From contig CAXTJQ010000001.1 of assembly GCA_964244725.1 (NCBI GenBank), forward strand, positions 310,001 through 374,000: a stretch of 64,000 bases of DNA, in the 5' to 3' direction. Shown here piece after piece: positions 52,343 to 60,145 of the stretch. Each line of letters starts with the position of its first letter. Positions within the stretch are counted from its first letter, which is position 1. The notes beneath the pieces are model-generated. The model was given only the letters and a program-made list of their open reading frames with translations, was not told the DNA's origin and searched no databases. The position numbers and the translations under genes are program-made. Source of the stretch: Kumtagia sp964244725 (GTDB taxonomy: Bacteria; Pseudomonadota; Alphaproteobacteria; Rhizobiales; Rhizobiaceae).

Positions 52343-53257
52343 TCCCCTTCGACCGCCAACAAGCGGACGAGGATGGACTTCATATCGTCTCCGATACGTC
52401 TCCAGCGCCGCATCCAGCCTCGTCAGGTTCTCGCCCGTATACCCGACATAATCCACGCCTGGCGCGTCGAGATGGAGTTCCGACACCATGCTCCACATCG
52501 CCTCGCGCAGCAGCGAGGCGCATTGCATCGCGGCATGCGCGCGGCGCAGTCCGTGGTCGGGGCGCGCGCCGAAATAGACATCCAGCAGGACATCCGCCTG
52601 GGCATCGTCCATGCCCGCATTGGAAGCCAAGCCGGCGAGGTCGAACATCGCGGTGTTGAAGCCGGCATACTCGAAATCGATCAGCCAGAGCCGGTCGCCG
52701 TCGTCGAGGATGTTGGCGGGCAGGAGATCGTTATGGCCGAATACGATCGGCAGCGGGATCTGCGCGGCCTCGAAGTCGCGCGCGAGCGCCAGGTACCGGG
52801 GCAGTTCCGACGTCATGCGGCTGCCGCCACGTTCGAGAGTCCGCGCATAGTCCCGGACCACGTGGAACACCCAGAACATGAAGCCGGCGCCCGAAATTTC
52901 GGTTGGCATTTCCTGGTGGAAGCGCCGGATCAGACTCGCGATCCGTTCCGCATTCGCGCGAACGTCAGCCGCGTCATAGGTCTTCGCGCCAAGCAACTCG
53001 GTGACCATCAATCCGGGTTCCGCATGGCGCACCGGCGGACCGAAGCCGGCTGCGTGCGCCGCCCGCGCGGCCATGACCTCGCGGTCGCGCCAGACGTGGT
53101 GAAACGGGAAGTCCCGCCCTATCCGCACCACATGGCGGCCGCCGGGCTCGTCGACGCGAAAGCTCTCGTTGCTGAGCCCGCCTTTCAGGGGCTCGATGGT
53201 GATCGGGCCTTTCCAGATCGGCAGGGCGCGGATTCGGTCCTCGCTGGTCTGATGCAT
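52292..53257 (-). CDS. Aminoglycoside phosphotransferase / choline kinase-like protein
   Basis: The 321-residue protein has the kinase catalytic loop FGHNDLLPANIL (His175, Asp177, Asn182) and the metal motif LIDFEYAGFN with Asp194. The N-terminal GGLSNESFRV loop resembles choline and thiamine kinases more than resistance enzymes. The last 51 bp overlap the convergent amidohydrolase gene. Together with the polyamine-type transporter to the right it may phosphorylate a small amino alcohol; this is a guess from the family. Confidence 0.85.
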   Translation of the reverse strand: MHQTSEDRIRALPIWKGPITIEPLKGGLSNESFRVDEPGGRHVVRIGRDFPFHHVWRDREVMAARAAHAAGFGPPVRHAEPGLMVTELLGAKTYDAADVRANAERIASLIRRFHQEMPTEISGAGFMFWVFHVVRDYARTLERGGSRMTSELPRYLALARDFEAAQIPLPIVFGHNDLLPANILDDGDRLWLIDFEYAGFNTAMFDLAGLASNAGMDDAQADVLLDVYFGARPDHGLRRAHAAMQCASLLREAMWSMVSELHLDAPGVDYVGYTGENLTRLDAALETYRRRYEVHPRPLVGGRRGSNLMPPVDERGPARDR

Positions 53258-53403
53258 GCGATGGTTCCCCGCGCTCACTGTTCCGGTCCCGGCAGGCGCT
53301 GTCAACGCTTCAGGAAGTCCCCTTGCGGCTTGCCAAACTGCGCGTCGATTGACAGACCTCGCGGTGAACGGTCGTTCCAGCAAGCGCTCGGAGAGACGAC
53401 GAG

Positions 53404-53878
53404 ATGACCAATCGTTACCCACGATCGCCATGGCCGACCGTGCCGAACGTTGAACGTCTCGCTCGAAACCGTGCGCCGCGATGTCAGGCCGCTCGTCGGC
53501 GCCGGCGACGCGCCGAAGATGCAGGGCGCGATCGGCCTGCCGGCGCTGGCCGGCGAGACGCCGTTCGAGCGGCGCATGCGCGAGAACGCCAACGAAAAGC
53601 GGCGGATCGCCCGGGCCGTCGTCGCGACGATCCAGGACGGCGTCTCCATCGGCGCGGTCGATGCCGTGATTGACCTGGATTACTGCCTGCGGGAAGCCGA
53701 GTTGGCGCGCATGGCGCTGTCTCGCGGCGCCCGGCGCAGCGTCGTGACCGATCACACCAAATTCGGGCGACAGGGCCTCGTTCCGGTCTGCGGCATGGAC
53801 GGTTTCCATGAGATGTTCACCGACAGGCCGCTACCGCACGATATCCAGGCGGCGCCGGCAAGGCCGGCGCGAGGTTGA
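53404..53878 (+). pseudogene. Remnant of a DeoR-family transcription regulator
   Basis: The piece VSLETVRRDVRPLVGAG is the recognition end of a DeoR helix-turn-helix, but the first helix and start are not in frame. The conserved PFERRMRENANEKRRIARAVV follows, then after SIGAV the frame jumps directly to DLDYCLREAELARMALSRGARRSVVTDHTKFG, which normally lies about 100 residues later. The ligand-binding core has been deleted in frame. What remains could not bind effector and probably not DNA. It may have once controlled the neighbouring kinase or transporter genes. Confidence 0.7.
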
Positions 53879-54036
53879 CGGCAGCCGGCTGAAGCGGCTT
53901 GGCGGATGTCGGCGGACGTGATTTTTCCATGCCGGCCGCGACAAATTCCATTGCGATCGCAAGGCGCTCGCGCCACGATGTCGTCGAGGGGTTGCGTCGC
54001 CGCTGGAGAGCGACGCCCGCAACGGGAGATGTATCG

Positions 54037-55191
54037 ATGAAGTCAATTCTGAAATCCTCCACCGCCCTGGCCTTGGCATTCGCGACGAGCGGCCAGGCGT
54101 TGGCTCAGGTCAAGGAGATCGGCGCGGGCGAGGGGCAGCTCAACATCATCGCCTGGGCCGGCTATATCGAACGCGGCGAGAGCGACAAGGCGTACGACTG
54201 GGTGACGGATTTCGAGAAGGCGACATCCTGCAAGGTCAACGTCAAGACGGCCGCGACCTCCGACGAGATGGTCTCCCTGATGAACGAGGGCGGGTTCGAC
54301 CTGGTCACGGCCTCCGGCGATGCCTCGCTCCGCCTGATCGCCGGCAAGCGCGTCCAGCCCATCAATACCGACCTGATCAAGAGCTGGTCGAGCGTCGACG
54401 ACCGCCTGAAGGACGCGCCGTGGTTCACCGTCGACAAGGTCCACTACGGGGTGCCGTATCAGTGGGGGCCCAACGTGCTGATGTACAACACGGCCGTCTT
54501 CAAGGAAGCGCCGAAGAGCTGGAACGTGGTGTTCGAGGAAATGAATCTGCCGGACGGCAAGCCCAACAAGGGCCGCGTCCAGGCCTACGATGGGCCGATC
54601 CACGTCGCCGACGCCGCCAACTACCTGATGGCCCACAAGCCCGAACTCGGCATCAAGGACCCCTACGAACTGAACGAGGACCAGTACAAGGCCGCGATGG
54701 ACGTATTGCGGACGCAGCGCACGCTGGTGGGCCGCTACTGGCACGACGCCGCGATTCAGATCGACGATTTCCAGAACGAAGGCGTCGCGGCCTCCGGGTC
54801 GTGGCCCTATCAGGTCAATGCGCTGGTCGCGGCCAAGCAGCCGATCGCCTCGACGATTCCCGAGGAGGGCGTCACCGGCTGGGCCGACACCACGATGATG
54901 GAGGCCGATGCCGCCAACCCGAACTGCGCGTACATGTGGCTGGAGCATTCGCTCTCGCCCAAGGTCCAGGGCGACGTCTCGGCCTGGTTCGGCTCGCTGC
55001 CGGCGGTGCCCGCGGGCTGCAAGGGCAACGCGCTGCTGACCGACGAAGGCTGCGCGACCAACGGTTACGAGAATTTCGACAAGATCAAGTTCTGGAAGAC
55101 GCCCGTCACCAAATGCGCCACGCAGAACGACGCCTGCGTGCCGTATTATCGCTGGGTGTCGGACTACATCGGCGTCATCGGCGGGCGGTGA
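54037..55191 (+). CDS. Polyamine-type ABC transporter binding protein (PotD/family 1-like)
   Basis: The ATG at 54037 has GGGAG 8 nt upstream and starts a signal peptide (MKSILKSSTALALAFATSGQALA). The 384-residue protein has the spermidine/putrescine-binding pattern: LNIIAWAGYIERG, FDLVTASGDASLRLI, YGVPYQWGPNVLMYNT and an IDDFQNEGVAASGSWPYQVN region. Several Cys in the last third could form disulphides. It begins a polyamine- or opine-type importer operon. Confidence 0.9.
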   Translation: MKSILKSSTALALAFATSGQALAQVKEIGAGEGQLNIIAWAGYIERGESDKAYDWVTDFEKATSCKVNVKTAATSDEMVSLMNEGGFDLVTASGDASLRLIAGKRVQPINTDLIKSWSSVDDRLKDAPWFTVDKVHYGVPYQWGPNVLMYNTAVFKEAPKSWNVVFEEMNLPDGKPNKGRVQAYDGPIHVADAANYLMAHKPELGIKDPYELNEDQYKAAMDVLRTQRTLVGRYWHDAAIQIDDFQNEGVAASGSWPYQVNALVAAKQPIASTIPEEGVTGWADTTMMEADAANPNCAYMWLEHSLSPKVQGDVSAWFGSLPAVPAGCKGNALLTDEGCATNGYENFDKIKFWKTPVTKCATQNDACVPYYRWVSDYIGVIGGR

Positions 55192-55274
55192 TTCGACTGG
55201 ATCGTGCGTGGCCCACGGCGCGGTCGTGCGCCGTGGGGCCAAGCGCTCCGCCATTGAAAGTGCCGTTGGCTGAT

Positions 55275-56273
55275 ATGATCCCGGCCGTCTCCTTCACCAG
55301 GGTCTCGCGCCATTTCGGCAGCGTCCACGCGGTCGATGCGGTCGATCTTGCGGTCGAACGTGGCGAGTTCTTCGCCATGCTGGGTCCGTCCGGGTCAGGC
55401 AAGACGACATGCCTGCGCCTGATCGCCGGTTTCGAGCAGCCGACCGACGGCGAGATCGCGATCTTCGGCGAAAGCGCTGTCGGGGTGCCGCCGTACCGGC
55501 GCAACGTCAACACCGTTTTCCAGGACTATGCGCTGTTCCCGCATTTGAACGTGCTGGACAATGTCGGCTACGGCCTGATGGTCAGAGGCGTCGGCAAGGC
55601 TGAACGCCATAAGGCGGCCGAGGACATGCTGGCGCTCGTCAGGCTGCCTGGATATGCCGCGCGCAAGCCCGGCCAGCTTTCCGGCGGCCAGCGTCAGCGC
55701 GTCGCCTTGGCCCGCGCCCTGGTCAACAGGCCCAAGGTGCTTCTGCTCGACGAACCGCTCGGCGCGCTCGACCTCAAGCTGCGGGAGAACATGCAGGAGG
55801 AGCTGAAGATCCTCCAGAAGGCGCTCGGCATCACCTTCATTTTCGTCACCCACGATCAGGGCGAGGCGCTGTCGATGGCCGACCGGGTCGCGGTCTTCAA
55901 CGAAGGGCGGATCGTGCAGATCGGCGCGCCGTCGGATATCTACCAGCGGCCGCGCTCGCGCTTCGTCGCCGATTTCGTCGGTTCGTCCAATGTCCTGCCG
56001 CCCGATTTTGTCCAGCGCTGGTCGGGTCGGAAAAATTGGGGCAGCCTGCGCCCCGAGCAGGTCCGCGTCTCGCGCGAGCCGGGCGGCGAGGGAGTGGCCG
56101 CGCGGGTCGTGGCGCTCAACTATCTCGGCGCGGCGACGCGCCTCGCCCTGGATGCCGGAGGCCTGCGCCTGCACGCGACGATGCCGGCCGGCGCCGCGCT
56201 GCCGCAGCCCGGCGACGCCGTGACGCTGACATTCAACCGCGAGCACCTGCATGTGATGGAGGGCGAGGCATGA
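55275..56273 (+). CDS. Polyamine-type ABC transporter ATPase (PotA-like)
   Basis: The 332-residue protein has GPSGSGKTTCLRL, the PQ-loop VFQDYALFPHLNV, LSGGQRQRVALARAL, LLLDEPLGALD and THDQGEALSMADR, and then a C-terminal regulatory (TOBE-like) domain starting near 240. An ATG of a following short frame overlaps its stop by 4 bp, as if the permease gene once started there. Confidence 0.93.
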   Translation: MIPAVSFTRVSRHFGSVHAVDAVDLAVERGEFFAMLGPSGSGKTTCLRLIAGFEQPTDGEIAIFGESAVGVPPYRRNVNTVFQDYALFPHLNVLDNVGYGLMVRGVGKAERHKAAEDMLALVRLPGYAARKPGQLSGGQRQRVALARALVNRPKVLLLDEPLGALDLKLRENMQEELKILQKALGITFIFVTHDQGEALSMADRVAVFNEGRIVQIGAPSDIYQRPRSRFVADFVGSSNVLPPDFVQRWSGRKNWGSLRPEQVRVSREPGGEGVAARVVALNYLGAATRLALDAGGLRLHATMPAGAALPQPGDAVTLTFNREHLHVMEGEA

Positions 56274-56324
56274 CCGCCCAACTCGTCCGCAAAAGCCCAC
56301 GGCCTCCGCCGCACCGCTCCGGCA
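56270..56324 (+). pseudogene. Orphaned 5' end, probably of the interrupted permease gene
   Basis: An ATG overlapping the ATPase stop (ATGA) opens a frame starting MTAQLVRKSPRPPPHRSG, a basic Pro-rich start that would suit an inner-membrane permease. After 18 codons it runs into the antisense of the reversed gene. The first permease reading frame resumes about 960 bp later, and joining at the direct repeat would keep the frame. Confidence 0.45.
56317..56324. repeat. Left copy of an 8-bp direct repeat flanking the reversed gene
   Basis: CTCCGGCA. An identical copy lies at 57281-57288. The two bracket the reversed unknown gene and its upstream region, as a target-site duplication or a short recombination site would. 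Confidence 0.4.
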
Positions 56325-56326
56325 AT

Positions 56327-57172
56327 CTAGATCTTCGACGTGACGATCTGGCTCGTATAGCCCGCTTCATGCGGCAGGAAGTAGGTGTCGTCGGGCCACA
56401 TGGCGGCGATCGGCCCGCTCACCGTCTTTCCATGTCCGGTGTTGCCATAGACCTGGCTGAACCAGTTGACGAGATCGTTGGCGTGCTGGATGCAGCCCTG
56501 CGCGGATGCGCCGGTCCCTGCATATTCGGTGTCCGCGATAAGGCGGCTTCCGCCCGCGCCGGCGGCAAACTCCCGCCGTCTGGTCTTGACCGGCTCCTTG
56601 GCGGCCCATTTGTCGACATCCTGATCCTGCGGCCGGCTCCACATGGGAGAGAAGGAAGCGTAGAGCATCGGGCAACTCGGCGCCGAAACCAGCTTCGATC
56701 CCATGAGCTTTCGGATCGCGACGAGATTGTCGATATTCTTGCCGATCTTGCAGCCGCGGAAATGAATGTTGAGCGTGCTGGCTTCATGGCCGCGGATCTT
56801 GCGGCAGAGCCTCACCAATTCCTTGAGATCGTCCTCGTTGCAAGCTGCATTGTTTTTGAAGGCCGTGGCCTTGGCGTCGTCCCAGGCGTCGACGAGGGCC
56901 GTGAGATCGACGAGGATCGGCGTCTTCGCGGAAACGTCGCTTGTTTCGGTCACGTTCATGTAGAGACCGTCTTCGGTGCCGTGGCAAACGATCACCACCT
57001 GCGACTGCTGCTTGGCGTCGAGCATCCTCAAGAGATCCAGGAAATTGGCCTTGAAGGTGTCGGTGCTGCCGACATCGACGCTGCCGCCGGTGATGGGCTC
57101 CCGCTTCGCCGCCGCGTAGTAGCTGTCCACGACCCTGAAGGCGTTGTCCGATTGGCGCAATGCGATTCCCAT
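56327..57172 (-). CDS. Protein of unknown function with a clan-CD-like His/Cys pair
   Basis: The 281-residue protein has an excellent Shine-Dalgarno (AGGAGAGGGGG) and no signal peptide. Two segments recall caspase-like (clan CD) folds and DUF4347: a beta strand ending in His64-Gly (VVIVCHGTEDGLYM) and a second strand ending in Gly-Cys141 (LNIHFRGCKIGKN). A Trp/Pro-rich middle and a C-terminal region with AMWPDDTYFLP follow. It is oriented against the transporter operon that it splits. I do not recognise a family; protease function is only suggested by the His/Cys spacing. Confidence 0.55.
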   Translation of the reverse strand: MGIALRQSDNAFRVVDSYYAAAKREPITGGSVDVGSTDTFKANFLDLLRMLDAKQQSQVVIVCHGTEDGLYMNVTETSDVSAKTPILVDLTALVDAWDDAKATAFKNNAACNEDDLKELVRLCRKIRGHEASTLNIHFRGCKIGKNIDNLVAIRKLMGSKLVSAPSCPMLYASFSPMWSRPQDQDVDKWAAKEPVKTRRREFAAGAGGSRLIADTEYAGTGASAQGCIQHANDLVNWFSQVYGNTGHGKTVSGPIAAMWPDDTYFLPHEAGYTSQIVTSKI

Positions 57173-57280
57173 GTCTCCCCCTCTCCTGCTCGCAGCGCCT
57201 CCGCGCCGATATCATTGCGTCAGATCCCGGCCCCTTCGGCAACGCCGCGGCGGTCCCGCTCGCGAAACCGAAACGAGCCA

Positions 57281-57288
57281 CTCCGGCA
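57281..57288. repeat. Right copy of the 8-bp direct repeat flanking the reversed gene
   Basis: CTCCGGCA, identical to 56317-56324. Its last base is the A of the ATG chosen for the first permease. Confidence 0.4.
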
Positions 57289-58295
57289 TGCCGATCGTTC
57301 ATCGGATGCAATCATGTTCGAGATCGCTTGACGTGGCGGAAGCTTACGCATCCTCGCATGCGAGCGCAATCCTGCCCGGGCGGGGCGGCGGGCTCGGAAT
57401 CCTGTCCGACCTCTTCTGGCGGAGGCATCGCCTGTTTGTCGCCCTGATGCTGTCGCTGCCGGTCCTGTGGCTCGGCGTCGTCTATCTCGGGTCACTGGTC
57501 GCCCTGCTTGTGCAAAGCTTCTTCGCGGTCGACGAGTTCTCCGGTCTCATCGACCGGCATTTCACGCTGAAGACCTATGGCGAGCTCCTGAACCCGGCGA
57601 ATCTGGACATCATTCTGCGGACCGTCGCGATGGCTGCCGCGGTGACTCTCGCTTCCGCCGTCGTCGCGTTCCCGATCGCCTATTACGCAGCCCGCCATGC
57701 GCGCGGAAAATGGAAGGCGCTGTTTTATGTCGGCGTCATGCTTCCGCTCTGGTCGAGCTATCTCGTCAAGATCTACGCGTGGAAGCTCATTCTCGCCAAG
57801 GAGGGCATCCTGACCTGGGGGCTCGGCAAGCTCCATCTCACGGTCCTGCTCGATGCCTGGCTGGCTCTGCCGATCGTCGGGGGAAATTCGCTCTCGGTAA
57901 GCTGGACAGGCACGTTCGTCGTCTTCGTCTACGTCTGGCTGCCCTTCATGATCCTGCCGGTGCAGGCAGCGCTCGAGCGCGTGCCGCTCAACCTGACAGA
58001 GGCGTCATCCGATCTCGGCGCTTCGCCGGGCCAGACCTTTCGAAAAATCATCTTCCCGCTTGCGCTGCCGGGTCTCGTCGCCGGCTCGATCTTCACCTTC
58101 TCGCTGACGCTCGGAGACTACGTCATCCCGCAGATCATTGGCACCTCGCGCCTGTTCATCGGCCAGGCCGTCTATGCGCAGCAAGGGACCGCTGGCAACA
58201 TTCCGCTGGCGGCCGCCTTCACGGTCGTACCGGTCGTCATCATGGGCTTCTACCTCTGGGGCGCCCGCCGCATGGGAGCCTTCGATGAGCTCTGA
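57288..58295 (+). CDS. Polyamine-type ABC transporter permease 1 (PotB-like)
   Basis: Recognisable homology starts near 57410 (FWRRHRLFVALMLSLPVLWLG). The start is uncertain: ATG codons at 57288 and 57306 and a GTG at 57333 are all in frame and none has a good ribosome site. The protein has six helices, and the coupling motif EASSDLGASPGQTFRKIIFPLALPG is intact. The poor start fits loss of the original 5' end when the reversed gene entered the operon. Confidence 0.85.
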   Translation: MPIVHRMQSCSRSLDVAEAYASSHASAILPGRGGGLGILSDLFWRRHRLFVALMLSLPVLWLGVVYLGSLVALLVQSFFAVDEFSGLIDRHFTLKTYGELLNPANLDIILRTVAMAAAVTLASAVVAFPIAYYAARHARGKWKALFYVGVMLPLWSSYLVKIYAWKLILAKEGILTWGLGKLHLTVLLDAWLALPIVGGNSLSVSWTGTFVVFVYVWLPFMILPVQAALERVPLNLTEASSDLGASPGQTFRKIIFPLALPGLVAGSIFTFSLTLGDYVIPQIIGTSRLFIGQAVYAQQGTAGNIPLAAAFTVVPVVIMGFYLWGARRMGAFDEL

Positions 58296-59100
58296 CCGTG
58301 GCGCTCGCGCGCCGATCGCCCTCAAGCTCGCCGCTGCCGCCGGGCTCCTTTTCCTGCACCTGCCGATCGCGCTGATCTTCGTCTACGCCTTCACGACCGA
58401 CGACAAGAGCTACCGCTGGCCGCCGCCCGGCCTGACGACGCAGTGGTTCGCCATCGCCTGGAACCGCCCCGACGTGTGGCAGGCGCTGGCGCTTTCGCTG
58501 AAGGTCGCGTCGATCTCGACGCTGATCGCGGTGGTCCTGGGCACGCTCTGCGCGGCCGCCGTCAGCCGGACAAAATTCTTCGGCCGCGAGGCGGTGTCGC
58601 TGCTCGTCATCCTTCCGATCGCGCTGCCCGGCATCATCACCGGCATCTCGCTTCGTTCGGCTTTCAATCTCATGGACATCCCGTTCTCGACATGGACCAT
58701 CGTTCTGGGCCACGCGACCTTCTGCATCGTGGTGGTCTACAACAACGCCGTGGCGCGCTTCCGGCGCACGTCCGGCTCCATGGTCGAGGCCTCGATGGAT
58801 CTCGGCGCCGACGGCTTCCAGACGTTCCGGCACGTGATCCTGCCCAACATCGGCACCGCGTTGCTCGCGGGCGGAATGCTGGCTTTCGCTTTGTCGTTCG
58901 ACGAGGTCATCGTCACGACCTTCACGGCCGGGCAGCAGAAGACGCTGCCGCTCTGGATGCTGGAGGAACTCGTCCGGCCGCGCCAGCGCCCGGCCACCAA
59001 CGTCGTCGCCATGGCGGTCGTGCTGGTCACGGCGCTGCCGATCCTGCTCGCCTATTACCTGACGCGCGACGGCGACCAGATCGCCGGGAGCGGAAAATGA
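58285..59100 (+). CDS. Polyamine-type ABC transporter permease 2 (PotC-like)
   Basis: The ATG at 58285 overlaps the end of the first permease by 11 bp. The 271-residue protein has six helices, LFLHLPIALIFVYAF at the start, and the coupling motif EASMDLGADGFQTFRHVILP. It completes the importer with the binding protein, ATPase and first permease. Confidence 0.92.
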   Translation: MSSDRGARAPIALKLAAAAGLLFLHLPIALIFVYAFTTDDKSYRWPPPGLTTQWFAIAWNRPDVWQALALSLKVASISTLIAVVLGTLCAAAVSRTKFFGREAVSLLVILPIALPGIITGISLRSAFNLMDIPFSTWTIVLGHATFCIVVVYNNAVARFRRTSGSMVEASMDLGADGFQTFRHVILPNIGTALLAGGMLAFALSFDEVIVTTFTAGQQKTLPLWMLEELVRPRQRPATNVVAMAVVLVTALPILLAYYLTRDGDQIAGSGK

Positions 59101-59289
59101 GCGGCCGGCGCGGATGACGTCCGAAGTCCGCGAGCCGCGACGATGAATGTGTCGCGAGCCTGCCTGCCGTAGCGGCGTGGTTCCGAGCGCGGCGAACCGT
59201 TGAGGTGGAATTTCGGCCGCCCAGCGATTGGACGATCTGGTCCGACCACGTCTTTGGGGTTAAGCTCTGTTGGTTTGAGGGAGAGCTCC

Positions 59290-60141
59290 ATGAAAATCGG
59301 CTTCTGCATGTTGCTGTGGACAACCCACGTCACGGACAAGCACGAAAAACTGCTGAGGGACATCAAGGCCACCGGCTACGACGGCGTCGAAATTCCGATT
59401 TTCGAGGGCGACGTCGATCACTACAAGGCGCTTGCCGACCTGCTCGACCGCATCGGCCTGGAGCGCACGGCCGTTTCGGCCATGAGCGACCCGGCCATGA
59501 ACCTCGTCGGCGACGCAGCCGCCCGCAAGGCCGGCCTCGCCTACATGAAGAAGACGATCGACTGCGCCAAGGCGCTCGGCGCGGATCGGCTGTCCGGCCC
59601 GCTGCACTCGACCCTCGGGCTGTTCTCGGGCGCCGGGCCGTCGGCCGCGGAAAAGAAACGCTCGGTCTCCTCGCAACGCGCTATCGGCGATCATGCCGGC
59701 GCCCGGGGGGTCACGATCGGCCTGGAGGCGCTCAATCGTTTCGAATGTTATTTGCTCAACACGATGGACGACCTCGCTGCGCATGTCGACGAGATCGGCC
59801 ATCCCCATATCCGCGGCATGTACGATACGTTTCACGCCAACATCGAGGAAGCCGACCCGATCGACGCCTACATCCGCAATGTCCGCGCCTTTGCCCACAT
59901 CCACATTTCGGAGAACGATCGCGGCGTGCCGGGCCGGGGCCACGTCCCGTGGAAGAAGACGTTCAAGGCGATCCGCGACTCCGGCTACGACGATTGGCTC
60001 ACCATCGAGGCGTTCGGCCGCGGCCTGAAGGATCTCGCCGCTGCGACCAAGGTCTGGCGCGATTTCGCCGAGAGCCCGGAGGCGGTCTATCGGGAAGGCT
60101 TCGAGCACATCCGCAAGGGGTGGAAGAAAGCCGGCCGCTGA
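59290..60141 (+). CDS. Ketose 3-epimerase / sugar isomerase (tagatose-epimerase-like TIM barrel)
   Basis: A GAGGGAGAG just before the ATG at 59290 fixes the start. The 283-residue protein has the D-tagatose/psicose 3-epimerase metal and catalytic set in order: Glu146 (GLEALNRFE), Asp179 (MYDTFHANIEE), His205 (HIHISENDRG) and Glu240 (TIEAFGRG). It should interconvert a ketose or a related polyol derivative in the cytoplasm. It lies 189 bp after the transporter and may act on the imported compound. Confidence 0.88.
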   Translation: MKIGFCMLLWTTHVTDKHEKLLRDIKATGYDGVEIPIFEGDVDHYKALADLLDRIGLERTAVSAMSDPAMNLVGDAAARKAGLAYMKKTIDCAKALGADRLSGPLHSTLGLFSGAGPSAAEKKRSVSSQRAIGDHAGARGVTIGLEALNRFECYLLNTMDDLAAHVDEIGHPHIRGMYDTFHANIEEADPIDAYIRNVRAFAHIHISENDRGVPGRGHVPWKKTFKAIRDSGYDDWLTIEAFGRGLKDLAAATKVWRDFAESPEAVYREGFEHIRKGWKKAGR

Positions 60142-60145
60142 CCCT

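Noticed and set aside
52292..53257. APH-like gene as an antibiotic resistance determinant
   Set aside because: The N-terminal loop and context look more like choline or thiamine kinase relatives. Nothing in the surroundings suggests a resistance element.
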